From contig JAAVVG010000002.1 of NCBI GenBank assembly GCA_012976225.1, forward strand, positions 1,302,001 through 1,366,000: a stretch of DNA of 64,000 nucleotides, in the 5' to 3' direction. Made by a program: the position numbers and the translations under genes. Origin of the DNA: Golubevia sp. BC0850. Taxonomy: Eukaryota > Basidiomycota > Exobasidiomycetes > Golubeviales > Golubeviaceae. The notes beneath the pieces were generated by a model. It ran no database searches. It saw only the letters and a list, made by a program, of their open reading frames with translations, and was not told where the DNA came from. Positions within the stretch are counted from its first letter, which is position 1. Each line of letters opens with the position of its first letter. Positions 23,564 to 36,010 of this stretch are shown here, in pieces.

Positions 23564-26500
23564 ATGTCAACAACGGCCACACCAACGCAACCAGCCAACT
23601 TTGAGCAACAGTCTAACCGTCAACCTCGTTCAAATTATCCACGTAGAGGTGGTTTCACTAATGGTCCTTCTTCTACTGCAAGACGTACAAATGGAACTTC
23701 ACAGTCACAACAGCCTGCAGATGATACCGAAGCTCTAGCTAAGCTACGTCAAAAGTATGGTCACCATCTAGAAAATCTCAAAGCTCTCTTTGGTGATTGG
23801 ACTGAAGAAGATCTACTCTTCGCTCTTGGTGATGCTGGTGGCGATTTCGAGCTGACTGTCGATAGAATTAGTGCAGGTTAGTAACAAGAAGATGCTGGAA
23901 TGGTTGTTAGGAGATGGAGATCAGCAAGCTTGGTGCTCGTACCAAGCAGCAAGAAGAGCTTTGATCTCCCTTCCCTCGAACAAAGAAGGCGCTACAGGGC
24001 CCTTTCCTTCTGTTCTAGAACATGATTTGAGATTTAGATTAGCTGTCCGGAGCCTTTCCCTCTCTCGGGAAGCCTTTCAGAGCATCTAAAACTTTGACCT
24101 CTCTCTTCTTCTTCCTTCCTCTCGTACCCCTTCCACCTCACCTTACCCCTCGGCCTGCGCAACAGGTCATGCGGAGCAGTTCTCTTCCGTCAAGTCCAAG
24201 AAGACTACCAAACGTGAATCGGATGCTGTAGTTGGAGGTGGAGCTGGCTCAAAGGGTGGAGTTTCTCATGGTTGGTCTGGAGTCCCCTCTGGACCTGCTA
24301 CTGCTGGTGGAGATCGCAAGGGTGCCCCGCTTGCGAAGACTAGAGGAACCGGTGAGTAGCTCCCAAAGATAGCTGAGGATCTCGAAGAGCACAAAGTGTG
24401 GGGACATAGGTTCAGAAGAGGCTCGCAGCGTTCTCATCTATTGAGTGATGGCGTACGAGCTAGAGAGCAACAGCTCGTGATTGAGAGCTCCTTCTAGATC
24501 TCAGTACAGCTGCAAAAGAGAGTCTTGAAGCTCGAAATCGGTGTGAGCTTCTAATTGTCGAAGCGTGCTGACATGACACTCCTCCCATCTGTCCTTCCCT
24601 TCCTCCTTCCTCTCTAAAGCAGCTGCGCTTCGTGGTGGTCGCGGAGGTCGTGGTGGATTCCGCGGTGCTACGGGAGGTCGTGGAGGAGAAGTCGCTCCTC
24701 AGGTCAATGGTCGTGCTGCTAGCAAGGCCAACACAACCGAGACTCCAGAAGAACCAAGTGCTAGCGCTGCTCCCGTCCCAGCCGCGTCTGCTGTTCCAAA
24801 GGGTCCTTCTTGGGCTGACATGGCATCTGGAAAAGGTAGAGCTGCTGTAGCCGCTGCTTCAACTGAACCAGAGTCTGCACTCAATCTAGATGGACCTGAT
24901 TCCAAGGATTGGGGAGACGATCCAGGTCTTCCAGAGTTGAACAACAAGGTCGAGGAAGTCCAAGCTCCTGCTCCAACTCCAGCTCAAGCCGTTCAGGAAG
25001 AAGCTCAAGAATCAGCTGCTACTACTGCCGCTGCTCCTTCCACCGGAAACGGATCCGTCAACGTCAAGGTCCCATCCTCTACGATTCCAAAGACAGCTAC
25101 TCGCAGTTGGGCTCAGATCGCAAGCAAGCCTCAACCAGCAGCTGCTCCAGCTCCAGTCGCCCTCGAAGCTTCTCAAGAAGCTCTCCCAACCGGACCTGCC
25201 GCCGACAGAAAGCCAGTGGACGAGGTTCAGGAAAGCGTAGCTCAAGCCACTTGGTCTGCCGAGGAACCGGCTGCTATCGAGGTCAGCGCCGAAATCGAGG
25301 CTCCACTAGAACCAGAGGTTGTTCCAGAACCTCAAGTCGAAGAAGCTCAGATCGAGGAATCTGTCGTCCCAGAACCAGAGAGCTCGATTCCTTCAAGTGA
25401 CCCAGTCGCTGCTCCAGCTCCTTCCGCTCCAGCTTCAGCTCTTCCACCTGGACTCGCTGCTGCCAACAAGCCTTCCCTCGGACGCTCTTCTCCTTCTCAG
25501 CGCAACCTTCAACGCGCTAAGCAGGACGCTGCTGTCGTCATGCCTGGAAGCCCAGCTTCTGCTGGAATCGCTGGAATTGGAGCTGGTATCGCTCCAGAGG
25601 CCGCTCAGAGTTCTTTCGGTGGTGCTGGAGCTCTCGACAGACTAGGTGTCAAGTTTGGAAGCTTTGGACTAGGCGCCGACGAGGAAGAAGAGAAGGAGGA
25701 GGCCGCTCTGATCGCAGCTGCTCCTATCGAAGCCCCAGTCTCTCCTGCCAAAGCCAGTGTGGCTGCTCAGCCAGCTTCTTCCCCAGCTGCTACTCGTACT
25801 ACTCAAGCTACTAGCCCACCTCAACCAGCCTTCACCGATCGCTTCTCTCAAGCCACTTCTCAAACCCAAGCTCCAGCTCAAGAGACTGCCACCCAGACTC
25901 AAGACTCTTACGCTCAACAGCAAGGTCAGGGATCTTACAACAGCTTCAGCAGCGGTGCTTTTGGATCTCAAAACTACGGAAGCTTCCCTCAATCTCAACA
26001 GACTACTCAACAAGCTCAACCAACTGCTGCTCAGACTCAGACCCAAGTCCAAGCCTCAACGCCAAGCACCGGTTTCGGTCAACAAGCTCAACAGCCTTAC
26101 CAACAACAGCAGCAGGCTTCTCAACAACCTCAGCAGGATCAAAGCCCTTACGCTGCCTTCTCTCAGTTCAGCCAACAAGGACAGCAAGGTCAGCAGGGAC
26201 AACAAGCCACTGCTACTGGTCAACAAGGTCAACAGAGCCAGCAAGGACAGAGCGACTACTCTGGATGGAACGACCAAAGACTCTCGGTAAGTATTCAGCT
26301 AGAGGAACTCAGCTTTGATTGATTTTTTATGACTGACTGTTCGCGTTCTTCGCTTTTTCTTTCTAGAGCTTCTATGGCGGATACGACCAGAATGCTACCA
26401 GCAGTCCTTTCGCTTCTCGCGAAGACAAGACCTCCACTCAAGCCGCCGAGCCAACCCAACAGCAGCAACCTCAACAGCAGCAGTCCAGCCAACAGCAAGC

Positions 26501-27425
26501 CGCTCCAGCCCAGCAACAGGCTCAGCAGACTCCAGCCCAACAGCAGCAGTTCCCTCAAGGTGGAATGCAACCTTACGCTTACTACCCTCAATACTACATG
26601 CCAAACCAATTCCAGCCTTATGGTCAACCTGTAGCTGCTTACGGACAGTACCCAATGTACGGAGGTCAACCTCAACCTCAGCCTCAACACCAGCAACACG
26701 CTCATCACCCTTCCAAGCCTGGTACTCCAGCCAGCGTTGCCTCTCCTTACTCTCAAGCCGGACCTCAAGGAATGGGAGCTGATTCTTACGGAGCTGCTGG
26801 TGGGTACGCTGCCTCTCCTGCTTCTGGTGGAGTGCTCTCTGGAGGCTCTTACGGATCTCAAGGATTCGGTCAACGTATGCAATCCAGTCTAGGTGGAGCT
26901 TCGAGCGGAAACGAATCTTCTGACTACTCCAAGAGTATCTACGGAGGAGGAGCTGGCGTTCAAGGACTTGGGGGATTTCTGCCTCCATCTCAGCAAGGAC
27001 AAGCTCAAGGTCAATCTCAATCGACTCCTCAAGCTCAATCTCAAGCTGCCGTCGCTGCCGGAACTCCTCACATGAGCTCTCAACAACAGAAGCCAGCTCA
27101 AAGTCTAGACAACCAGTACCGTGGTTACGAAGCTCCAAAGCAATCTCAACAAGCGAGCGTTCAAGGAGCTCCAACTGGACCTTCTGCTGGAACCGGTGCT
27201 CCAACTCAACCTCGTGGACCTCCTTCCGGAACTCAAACTCCTCAACATCAACTTCACAATCCTTACCAACAACAGCAACAACAACATGCTCAACACCAAC
27301 AACACGCTCAACATCAACACGCCCAACAGTACTACCAGTACGGTGGAAACCAAGGTTACCAGAACTCTGCCAGCGGATATGGTAACTACCCTTACGGACA
27401 GCGTCAACAAGGTTACTGGGGTTAA
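23564..27425 (+). CDS. DEF1: RNA polymerase II degradation factor Def1
   Basis: Four exons (23564-23876, 24166-24351, 24623-26286, 26367-27425) encode 1073 residues. The N-terminal CUE-like ubiquitin-binding region (about residues 52-110) reads ALAKLRQKYGHHLENLKALF, DWTEEDLLFALGDAGGDFEL, then HAEQFSSVKSKKTTKRE, the Def1 hallmark. An RGG-like patch (GGRGGRGGFRG) and a WADMASGKG segment follow. The rest is a very long Ala/Pro/Glu-rich, then Gln-rich low-complexity tail. In yeast Def1 helps recruit ubiquitin ligases to stalled RNA polymerase II, and the Gln-rich C-terminus is removed by limited proteasome cleavage to let it enter the nucleus. Intron 2 ends in a tandem AAGCAG, so two isoforms differing by one Ala are possible. 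The start lies 233 nt from the divergent membrane-protein gene. Confidence 0.92.
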
Positions 27426-27953
27426 GCTGTCGATTTGAATCTCTCCCTCCTGCCTCTCTCTCTCTTTCAAAAAAAATAGTCGATGAAGTTTCGATTGTCT
27501 TGTTGATCTCCTTTCTCTCTTGTTCTGTCTCTCTCTCGTTCTCTAGTAGTCTTTTTCTCCTTTTCTCCAAATCATGTTTTCATAGCCTCTCCACAAAAAC
27601 TCTCCTCTCAATCTTACATTAAGTTCGAATCTACCCCTTTTTTCTCCACCCCTCACCAAAATCTGAATCATGTTCTCTCCGCACACAACAACTATTCTCT
27701 GTTAAACTCAGTTTTGTTTTTTCTTTACGTCTCATTAACAACTAAGCTGTTCGTTTTCAATGTGTTTCTTCCTTTCTCTTCAATCGGATTCACGAAGCCT
27801 GTAGACTGTTTCTGACCAAAGAAGTTGGAGCTCTCCATTCCTACTAGATCATCTGACTTCTACTTTGAGGAACTAGCGAGGAAGAGAAAATGAAGCGAAG
27901 CTTTCAAAAGACGAAAAGCTTTTCCACCTCGTTCAACCTCCTGAAGTTCGAGA

Positions 27954-28182
27954 TCAAAGGTTTCGGCTGATTTCGTCCGTGGAAATACCATACAAAGATT
28001 CGTCTTCTCTAAACTCCTGAATCATCGCATCCACAACTCCCTTCAAGTTCACCTGGATGAAAGATTCACTCACCAACCCTGCCTGAAAACTCGCTCCCAA
28101 ATCTCTCTTTCTCCAGAAGCTCTTCCCACGATTGCATGGCTCTCCCGACGAGTTTTTGAAGACTCATCGAGGCTAAAACCAT
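27954..28182 (-). pseudogene. Possible small gene in two frames
   Basis: From an ATG at 28182 one frame reads MVLASMSLQKLVGRAMQSWE and continues LLEKERFGSEFSGR. It then meets a stop in a segment that looks like a donor (GTGAGT) and an acceptor (CCAG) only about 21 bases apart. After it another frame reads VNLKGVVDAMIQEFREDESL and ends at a TGA at 27954-27956. Both parts look like real protein, but the gap (22 or 25 bases to keep frame) is too short for a normal intron. Either a decayed small gene, a frameshift in the sequence, or coincidence. Confidence 0.25.
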
Positions 28183-28656
28183 CGAGGTCAAGAAGATCGG
28201 ATTTCCATTTGTTAAATAATGGACTTGAAAAAAGAAAAAGAGTCACTTGAAGTTGAAATGAAATTGAGAGCTGGGAGTAAAAGGGCGAAGCTGTAGACAC
28301 TCGACAGATTAGAGCTGGGACGGATTAATGTGGGAAGATCAAAAGGATTGGAGTAGTTGATGTGTTGAATAGTAGAGATGTTGGTTTGACCCCCTAGACG
28401 TCGTCCGTTTTGCCTTGTTTCGCGCGCTAAAGATCCAGAGAGCCGAACGGATTTCCATAGATCATTTGATGAGTGATGTTTTCATGAGCGGACGTGCATA
28501 TCGTCATGACTGTTAGAGAAGAAGCTCTGAAGAGGATACCGTCGATGGTGGAGAGGGAGAAAGATTTGGGATCCATCGAGAACTAGGGCTCTCGAAAAAA
28601 GCTTTGTATGTAGAAGAGGAATCCTAAGAGCTAGATACTAACTACACCACTTTTAA

Positions 28657-28914
28657 TCAATCACCAACCCCAATCCAACACTTTGCCGGACTTCCAAGAA
28701 ACGAGGGAGCTTGAGAATAAGTGTGGTCTCCTGCTCCTAATGTTCTGGCTTTTGTCCTGTTGTTCCTATCATAACCATAGCTTCAGCGGTCAAGAAAACG
28801 AGATTTCCAACCACGATTGAAGCTTGAAGGTGGAGCTTCTAAAGCATGAGAAATTAGAATGATGGACCAAGCTGGGAGAAGAAAGGGAGAAAAGAGGTGA
28901 GCAAAGTTCTTCAT
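28657..28914 (-). pseudogene. Small secreted-protein-like ORF broken by one TGA
   Basis: An ATG at 28914 opens a frame beginning MKNFAHLFSPFLLPAW and continuing with hydrophobic residues to SHALEAPPSS, which looks like a signal peptide and cleavage site. A single TGA at 28783-28785 follows FLDR. The same frame then continues SYGYDRNNRTKARTLGAGDH and PSFLGSPAKCWIGVG before a second TGA at 28657-28659. No intron with proper length would remove the first TGA. If real, it is a recently broken or stop-containing small secreted protein; the family is unknown. Confidence 0.3.
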
Positions 28915-30107
28915 GGTTTCTCTCAAACGACAGGAGACGCGATCGATGTAGACAGAAGGTCTCCGGCATGGTTCATCACTCGAAGTAGAATGTACTATAG
29001 ATAGAGTGGGTTCTGGAAAGCACCTCAAAGAACCTCCATACTTCATTCCTCACCTCTTTCTTCTCTCGATTACTGGAGCACATGACTCCTTCTAAATTAC
29101 TTTCCATTTTCACCTTGAAAGGGATGCAAGTGTAAATCTCATGTTGCACCTGCCTTCTTTTTACCTACATGCCTCCCATTCCATTCCTCTCTATCTTTGA
29201 TACTCAACACCAGACCCAAACAACAAGCAGATGTCAACACCAATCCATCTCGATCAAACTTAAGTTACTGCTGTTCCATCTCTTGACTCTCGTCGAAGAA
29301 TATGAGGGTTGGGGTTGAAATTGAGAAGTGAAGGATCGCTATCGCTTTCGCGTTGTTGTTCTCCTTCCAACTGTTGCCACTGCTCTACCAACTTATTCAC
29401 CTCCTTCTTCAATGTCTCTGTTCAAATCTCTCATCAACTTCATGAAGAAGTGGATTCTTAACTGCCGAGGAGCCAGAGCTCAGGTTGGGAAGAGAAGTAG
29501 GAACTGTCCTTCAGCGCTTCAGCCCTGGAAGAAGATGTCAAGATTCGCAACCTTTCCTTCAAACGCCTGAGAATGTCGCGGTGATGGACTGGCTTAGGAG
29601 ATGGAAAAGAAAGAGAATTACTTTTGATGAAGCGGTTCTCTGCAAGGAATAGGGAAAGCTGATGTTGAGAAGGTGAGTTCTCAGCGGATTCAATCCCAAG
29701 CAGATTCAACTGGATAGTAGAAGCCGATGGCAATGTAAAGAATTCTGTGTATAGCACCCAATGGCCCAATCTATCTTTACCCAATCTACATATCTTCTCG
29801 AGAGCCGACGAAAGAAGAAGATTGAGCCCATCCTCTGAGGATTTGAGGAGACATCTCGAACCTTTCCCTCACTTCTCAACTCACTTTCTCCATTGGGATG
29901 ATCAGGAAAAGAGAGCAGAGTGCCCAATATCCCACTGATGGAAAGCGATGTTCCTCATAATCAAATCCTTTCAAAGGAATCTTTCTTCCTTCCAACAACT
30001 TCTACCAACTCTCTCCTCAACTTTACCTCAAGAACTCGAATCATCTCCACGCTCTTTTTATCGCATCTCTATCAGACGTATCAGATTCTGCAAATTTTTG
30101 AACTCTG

Positions 30108-33100
30108 ATGCCTACTTCAAACAAGCCAGATGGGGTTCGGAAGAGGCCTCTGCCTCAATACGTCAAAGCAAGAGAAGCCAATCCGTCTCATTCGAGAGGC
30201 AATTCCAATTCTGCAAGAGCAAGTTTCATGAATTTTGGAGCTTTACCTATCGGACCTGGAATGCTAGGAGCCTCAACTCATCATCTAGATTCTGAGACTG
30301 AACGTAGATGGTCTAATCGAATGTCTGGGATTTCGTGTGAGCCTCAATCTCGCCCTCATCGCCATCCTGATCGCCAGATTATTCCTCGCAAGCCATCTCC
30401 TCTAGTTCAAGAAGAATCAAATCTCGAGTTACAAGGATCTTCGGAATTCGTTTCCAGACGTCTTTCAGTTCATGAGGGAAGGGAATCGATGGCTTCGGAC
30501 GATGATGATGATGCAGATTCTGATTACAAACGTAGAGGGAGAAAGAATTCTATGGGTAGCATCGATTTGATCTTTGAGAATGGAAAGAAGCAAACTTTGG
30601 GTCTTCGACAATCCTCCAGGAATCCGGATGGTGCTTCTATCTCGGTCGAACAAGAAGAAGAGGTCGAAGAGGTCACCAAACCTGCTAGTTTGAGAGACCT
30701 TTTCAGATTCGCAACTAGATGGAACAATTTTTTTAATTATCTTGGTTTGTTCGCTGCTATCGTCTCTGGGGTAGCTCAGCCTCTTATGACATTGGTCTTT
30801 GGAAATTTGACTACTTGTAAGTCTCGTCTCTGTCGATTCTTCAGCTATCTGAATGTCTGATTTTCCAATGCTTTCCTCTCTCTTCAGCCTTTCTGTCTTA
30901 CACTCACGCTATTTTGGTGAACGGTGATATCGAAGCAGCAAAGTCTGCTCTTCAAAAGGCTGTCGCTCATGACGTACTTTATTTGGTTTACATTGGGATT
31001 GGAATGTTCGTAACTACTTACACCTATATGGCAGCTTGGGTTTATAGCGGAGAAGAGATCACTGGAAGAATCAGATCTGCTTATCTCAAAGCTGTGCTTC
31101 GTCAAGAGATAAGTGCGTTACGTTCTGACTTTCCCATTCCCAACTCTTAAACGACTCTCGAACTGTCCTATCGATTCTAACTCCTCCCATTCTCGAAATT
31201 TCCGCTATTTCAGGCTACTTCGACAAGCTCGGTAGCGGAGAGGTAACTACTAGACTTCAATCAGACATCGCTCTAATTCAAGAAGGAATCTCAGACAAGA
31301 TTCCAACCTCTGTCATGTTCTTGTCGACATTCATTGCAGGATTCGCGGTAGCATTCTTCAAGAGCTGGAAGCTCACTCTAGCTATGTCCTCTATTATCCC
31401 CTGCATTCTCCTAACTGGCATATTGATGAACGCCATCTTGACGAAAGCTACTCAGAAGGAACTCGACTACGTTTCGACTGGAGCGAGTAGAGCAGAAGAG
31501 TCGTTATCTACTGTCCGAACTGCCAAAGCTTTTGGGATCGAGAAGAAACTGGTAGCTCTTTATCAAGAGTCTAACCTTGGTGAATTCGTCTTCTTACATT
31601 CCGGTGAATTGACGTGACTGACTGACACTACACTCCCTCTCTTGCTTCTCGTTATCTTTCCAGCTGCTGCAGAGATTGGAGTTAGGAAATCGATCATCAG
31701 TGCGATTGGAATGGGAGTCTTCTTTTGGGTTATCTATGCAGGCTACGCATTAGGATTCTACTACGCTGCCAAGGTTAGTCGAGAAATTCGTTGCACACTG
31801 GGCTGGCTGCGATTCCCTCTGAATCATTCCCGTGTCAAGAATGATTCCGCATGGTTCTTTGATAATTTTCGCGAGAGTAGAGGGAGAAGGTGTGCAAGTG
31901 GACTCATCAGACTTCGACTTCCTTTCTACCTTCTTCTACAGCTCATCGCCAGCGGTGAAATGGACAGTGGGACTACAATGTCGGTCATCTTTTCGATATT
32001 CACCTCGACCTTTTCTTTAGCTCTGATCACCCCTAACATGCAGAGTCTAGCTTATGCTCAAGGTGCTGGTGGAAAGGTCTTTGAAATCATTGATCGAGTT
32101 CCCTTGATCGATTCTTCAAGTCAAGAAGGACTACGTCCTTCAGAATGCTTGGGAGAGATCAGAGTCCATAACGTCTCTTTCGTCTATCCTTCTCGTCCCG
32201 ACGTTCCTATTCTCTCCAACTACTCTCTAAGTATTCCAAAAGGTCGCGTTACTGCTCTTGTTGGGGGATCGGGAAGTGGGAAATCGACGCTTATCTCTTT
32301 GATGGAGAGATTCTACGATCCAGATGAAGGTTTCTTGACTTTAGACGGAAAGAACTTGAAAGACCTCAACATCAAATGGTTGAGAACTCAAATCGGTTTA
32401 GTCTCGCAAGAACCAACTTTATTTGCTACTACTATCCGTGGAAACATTGAGCATGGTTTACTGAATACACAATACGAACATCTCTCAGCTGAACTTCGTG
32501 ATCGACTGGTCGTTTGGGCTGCAAAACAAGCGAACGCGCACGATTTCATCGAGAAGCTTCCTGAGAAGTACGAGACCATGGTTGGAGAAAGAGGTTTCCT
32601 TCTTAGTGGAGTGAGTTGGACTGCCCGAAGAAGGAAGGAAGAGTCTCGAGACGAAGAGCTGACCACTTCTTTTCATGCTTGTCGTTTGGGTTCTATAGGG
32701 TCAGAAGCGTAAGTCCTCCAAACTCGTTTCCAAGTGCAAGCCAAGGAGAAGTCTGACGTCCGTCCGTTCCCTTTCTCTCTTTTTCTCAGAACGTATCGCT
32801 ATCGCCCGCGCTGTCGTCAAGAATCCAAAGATCCTTCTCCTAGATGAACCTACTTCTGCTCTAGATGCTGCCAGTGAGAAAGTGGTGAGCATAGTCTTTG
32901 TTTTTTTCCCAACTTTACGTTTCAGTTTAGGTTCTCACACCTTCCCATTTTCGTTTCGTCACTTTTTCTCCGAGCAGGTTCAAGACGCTCTAGACAACGC
33001 AAGCAAAGGACGTACTACGATCGTAGTAGCTCATAGGCTAGCCACAATCAAGAATGCTGACAACATCGTCGTCATGATGAAAGGGAAGATCGTAGAACAA

Positions 33101-35740
33101 GGTAATCATTCTCTGCTCCTCAAGAATTCGAACGGTACCTATTCTGGAATGGTCAACGCTCAAAAGATTACCTCGAGCACGCAATCTCGCGAGGAAGAAG
33201 AAGCAGAAGACGAAGAGGAATTTCAGAAAGAGCAAATCCGCTTAGCTCGACTCAAGAGAGCAACTCAGAGGATTTCTACCGTCGGAGCCGACAAAAGAGC
33301 CAGTATCGCTACCTTCATGTTCAACCACAAAAGCGAGGACGAAGAAGGGAAGAAAGACAGAGCTCCAGGTATCTTCAAGATGCTATGGAAACTGGCCGTG
33401 TTCTTTCCCCAGTGGAAACTCTACATTCCAGGAATTCTAGGAGCTTCAGTGGCAGGCTCGGTCTATCCAGTCTTCTCCATTCTCTTTGGGATTGCCATCT
33501 CCAACTTCGCCAAGTGTCAACAAGGAAAAGGAATCGCCTGTGAAGAGCCATACCGTTCAAGCATGATCTCAGAAGGAAATCAGAACGCTCTCTGGTTCTT
33601 TTTGGTTTCTATTGGCGCAACTATCGCGATCGCCTTACAAGTCTTCAATCTCAATCTTGCAGCCAATCGGTTGGTAGAAAAGCTTCGGAAAGAGATGCTG
33701 GCAGCTTACCTGAGAAGCGACGTTGGGTTCTTCGACGACGAGAAGAACACCTCTGGAAATCTGACCAACTCGTTAGCGGAGGACACTCAGAAGATCTCAT
33801 CTCTCATTGGTGGCTGTCTGGGTACAGTGATCCAATCGATATCGACCCTTCTCACTGGATATGTGATCGCTCTCTGCTACGGATGGAAGCTGTAAGTAAG
33901 AAGACCTGAGAATCGATTTCTCCCTCGACTTTTCTCTGAACCGCTTCGTCTTCCCTCTTCTCTCCCTGCAGCGCCCTCGTCGTCATCGCCTGCACACCAC
34001 TCACTCTGTCAGCTGGATACGTTCGTCTCAAGCTTGTTCTACTCAAAGACGCCAAGATTAAAGGAGCTCATTCTAGTGCCGCTGCCAGAGCAGTCGAAGC
34101 TGCCGGGTCTATCAGAACAGTCGCTTCCTTGACAAGAGAGGAGAGCTGTATCGCAGACTACGAGACTAGTCTCAAAGAGCCAGCCAAGATCTCTCACAAC
34201 ACCGCTTTCATAGGGAACATTCTCTTTTCGCTTTCTCAGTCTTTCATGTTCGGCGTGATTGCTCTCGCTTTCTGGTATGGTTCTTCTCTACTCCTCGATG
34301 GAGAGTATGAAAGCTCTGCTTTCTTCACAATCTTGATTTCAGTAGTTTTTGTGAGTCATTGAGATGCGAGTGGGAGAGTAGGCGCCGAATCTCATTGAGA
34401 CTTGCTATTCTAACCTCACTCCTCTCCGTCTTTGTTTCTAGGGCTCGATTCAAGCTGGAAACACTTTCAATTTCGTCGAGGACGTTGCCAACGCAGCATC
34501 TTCTGCTCATCACTCTTTCCAGCTCTTGGATTCCGTTCCAGATATCGACGCCGACAGTGACGAGGGTCTAGTCTTGGACAAACTTCAAGGCCACATTCAA
34601 TTCTCAAATGTTCACTTCAGGTATCCAACTCGTCCTGATACCAGAGTTCTACGTGGTCTCACAAGTGAGTAGTCAGCGTCGGACGGTTGAGCGAGGCCCT
34701 CAGTCGACTAACCCTCCCCACTCTCGCTTTTTCTCTCTATCTCTCTCTCTCCAATTCAAAGTGGACATTGAGCCTGGTCAGTTCGTTGCATTCTGTGGCC
34801 AGTCCGGGTGTGGTAAGTCAAGCGCTCTCCAATTACTCGAAAGATTTTATGATGTTCTAGGAGGCAAGATTACGATAGACGGACACGACCTGCGCGATCT
34901 TAACTTGAAGAGCTTCCGCAAATCAGTTGCCATGGTTTCTCAAGAACCAATCCTTTATGACGGAACCATAGCATTCAACCTCCAGATGGGAGACTACGAT
35001 GACGACGATCCTGAGAAGATCACGGAGGAGCAGATGATCGCTGCTTGCAGAGACGCCAATATCTGGGAGTTCGTCAGTTCCTTACCTCTTGGTCTAGGTA
35101 CTGAAGTAGGTGGTAGAGGCGCTTCACTTTCAGGAGGCCAGAAGCGTGAGTTTTGAGAGAGAACGAAGGATTCGAAGGTGTTGGGTCCTAACGACTTCTC
35201 CTCTCCCCTTTCCATCCTCTCTTCCCTTTAGAACGTATCGCAATCGCAAGAGCTTTGATTAGAAAGCCATCAATTCTGCTGCTCGATGAAGCAACTTCTG
35301 CTCTTGATTCAGAATCGGAGAGAGTCGTCCAGCAAGCCCTCGATAACGCTGCGAAAGGTAGGTCGAAGCTCATGCGCACAGGAGCTTTCCAGCCCCGCTG
35401 ATCCCACTTTCTCTTTTCTCGCAGGCCGCACCACCATCGCGATCGCTCATAGACTCTCAACTATTTCTAAGGTATGTGTTCAGTCCCGAAATTCGGCTCA
35501 ATCATCCCAATAACTGAATCGTTCTCACCTCACATCTCCTCAGGCGGACCAAATCTTTGTCTTCGACCAGGGAAGAATAGCAGAAGTTGTAAGTCTCTCG
35601 CTTTCTGTCGAAAAAAGATACCAAGAAGACTTCTCTGACCCATCTGCGTTTTCTTTTATCTCAAGGGAAACCATCGCACCTTGGTCAAGCTCAACGGAAT
35701 CTACGCTGAGCTCGTCAGGCTTCAAAGCTTGCAGACGTAA
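30108..35740 (+). CDS. Full-size ABC transporter, MDR/Ste6 (ABCB) type
   Basis: Fifteen exons: 30108-30816, 30888-31112, 31214-31579, 31664-31773, 31942-32610, 32699-32708, 32790-32884, 32978-33891, 33972-34350, 34442-34664, 34762-35145, 35232-35357, 35425-35471, 35544-35588 and 35666-35740; 1458 residues. A hydrophilic N-terminal region of about 220 residues with an acidic run precedes TMD1-NBD1-TMD2-NBD2. NBD1 shows Walker [10 protein letters not shown], signature LSGGQKQRIA and Walker [16 protein letters not shown]2 shows [19 protein letters not shown] and [11 protein letters not shown]; each is followed by its H-loop ([16 protein letters not shown]). Both halves also carry the coupling segment RQEISYFD / SDVGFFDD. 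Family members export drugs, lipids or peptide pheromone; the substrate is unknown. Exon 6 is only 10 nt, and introns 10 and 14 end in AAG. Confidence 0.93.
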
Positions 35741-35869
35741 ACTTTGGAGCCACTTTCCGTTTCTTTCAACTTTTACTACCTACCTTATCAAATCGAAGAA
35801 GCCCACGTTTTTAACTATGTTTTTCATGTGTGTCCACTTTCTTTCTCATCTTTTAATCTAACTTAAGCC

Positions 35870-36010
35870 GCCCTTCCAATTCCACCTGAACCTTTCTGAG
35901 CGCTCTTTGGGTTTGATTTTGGCTTTTTAATCTTTGTTCGAGTTTCACCAGCCTCTTTTGAGCAGCACCTTCCGCTTGCCAGTCGTGATCTCCCTGAAGA
36001 AGAGACAATA
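35870..36010 (-). pseudogene. Relic of a CsbD-like gene (last exon)
   Basis: On the minus strand a pyrimidine-rich stretch ending in TTCTTCAG is followed by a segment that matches the last exon of the CsbD-like gene at 9272-9352, including an unbroken run of 25 identical bases. It begins GDHDWQAEGAAQK and then needs a one-base frame change to keep the family pattern (AGETRTKIKKPK against AGEAQKEMNKPT). The intron-exon border is kept, so this copy arose by DNA duplication, not from spliced RNA. Upstream on the same strand, a weakly similar, stop-containing stretch (about 36070-36280) may be the remains of exon 2. Confidence 0.55.

Larger units (their letters stand above)
27426..30107. other. 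Gene-poor stretch with broken small ORFs
   Basis: The first 400 bases are pyrimidine-rich and fit the DEF1 3' UTR. Two protein-like but interrupted minus-strand pieces lie at 27954-28182 and 28657-28914 (listed separately). On the plus strand, open segments near 29470-29650 and 29747-29938 look weakly protein-like but are separated by stops, lack a shared frame and cannot be named; they may be a decayed gene or the leader region of the ABC transporter. No RNA gene or mobile element was recognised. Confidence 0.4.

Noticed and set aside
24909-26322. Other long frames inside DEF1 (plus and minus)
   Set aside because: Shadows of the low-complexity DEF1 exon 3; no splice structure or motif of their own.
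26395-27570. 391-residue minus-strand open frame opposite DEF1
   Set aside because: It mirrors the Gln/Ala-rich repeat coding of DEF1 exon 4; its Leu/Glu/Val-rich composition is what the reverse of CAA/CAG/GCT codons gives, and it also crosses the DEF1 stop codon.
29458-29938. Small genes on either strand upstream of the ABC transporter
   Set aside because: Open segments overlap each other on both strands, none has a start plus motif plus consistent splicing; kept only as a weak remark.
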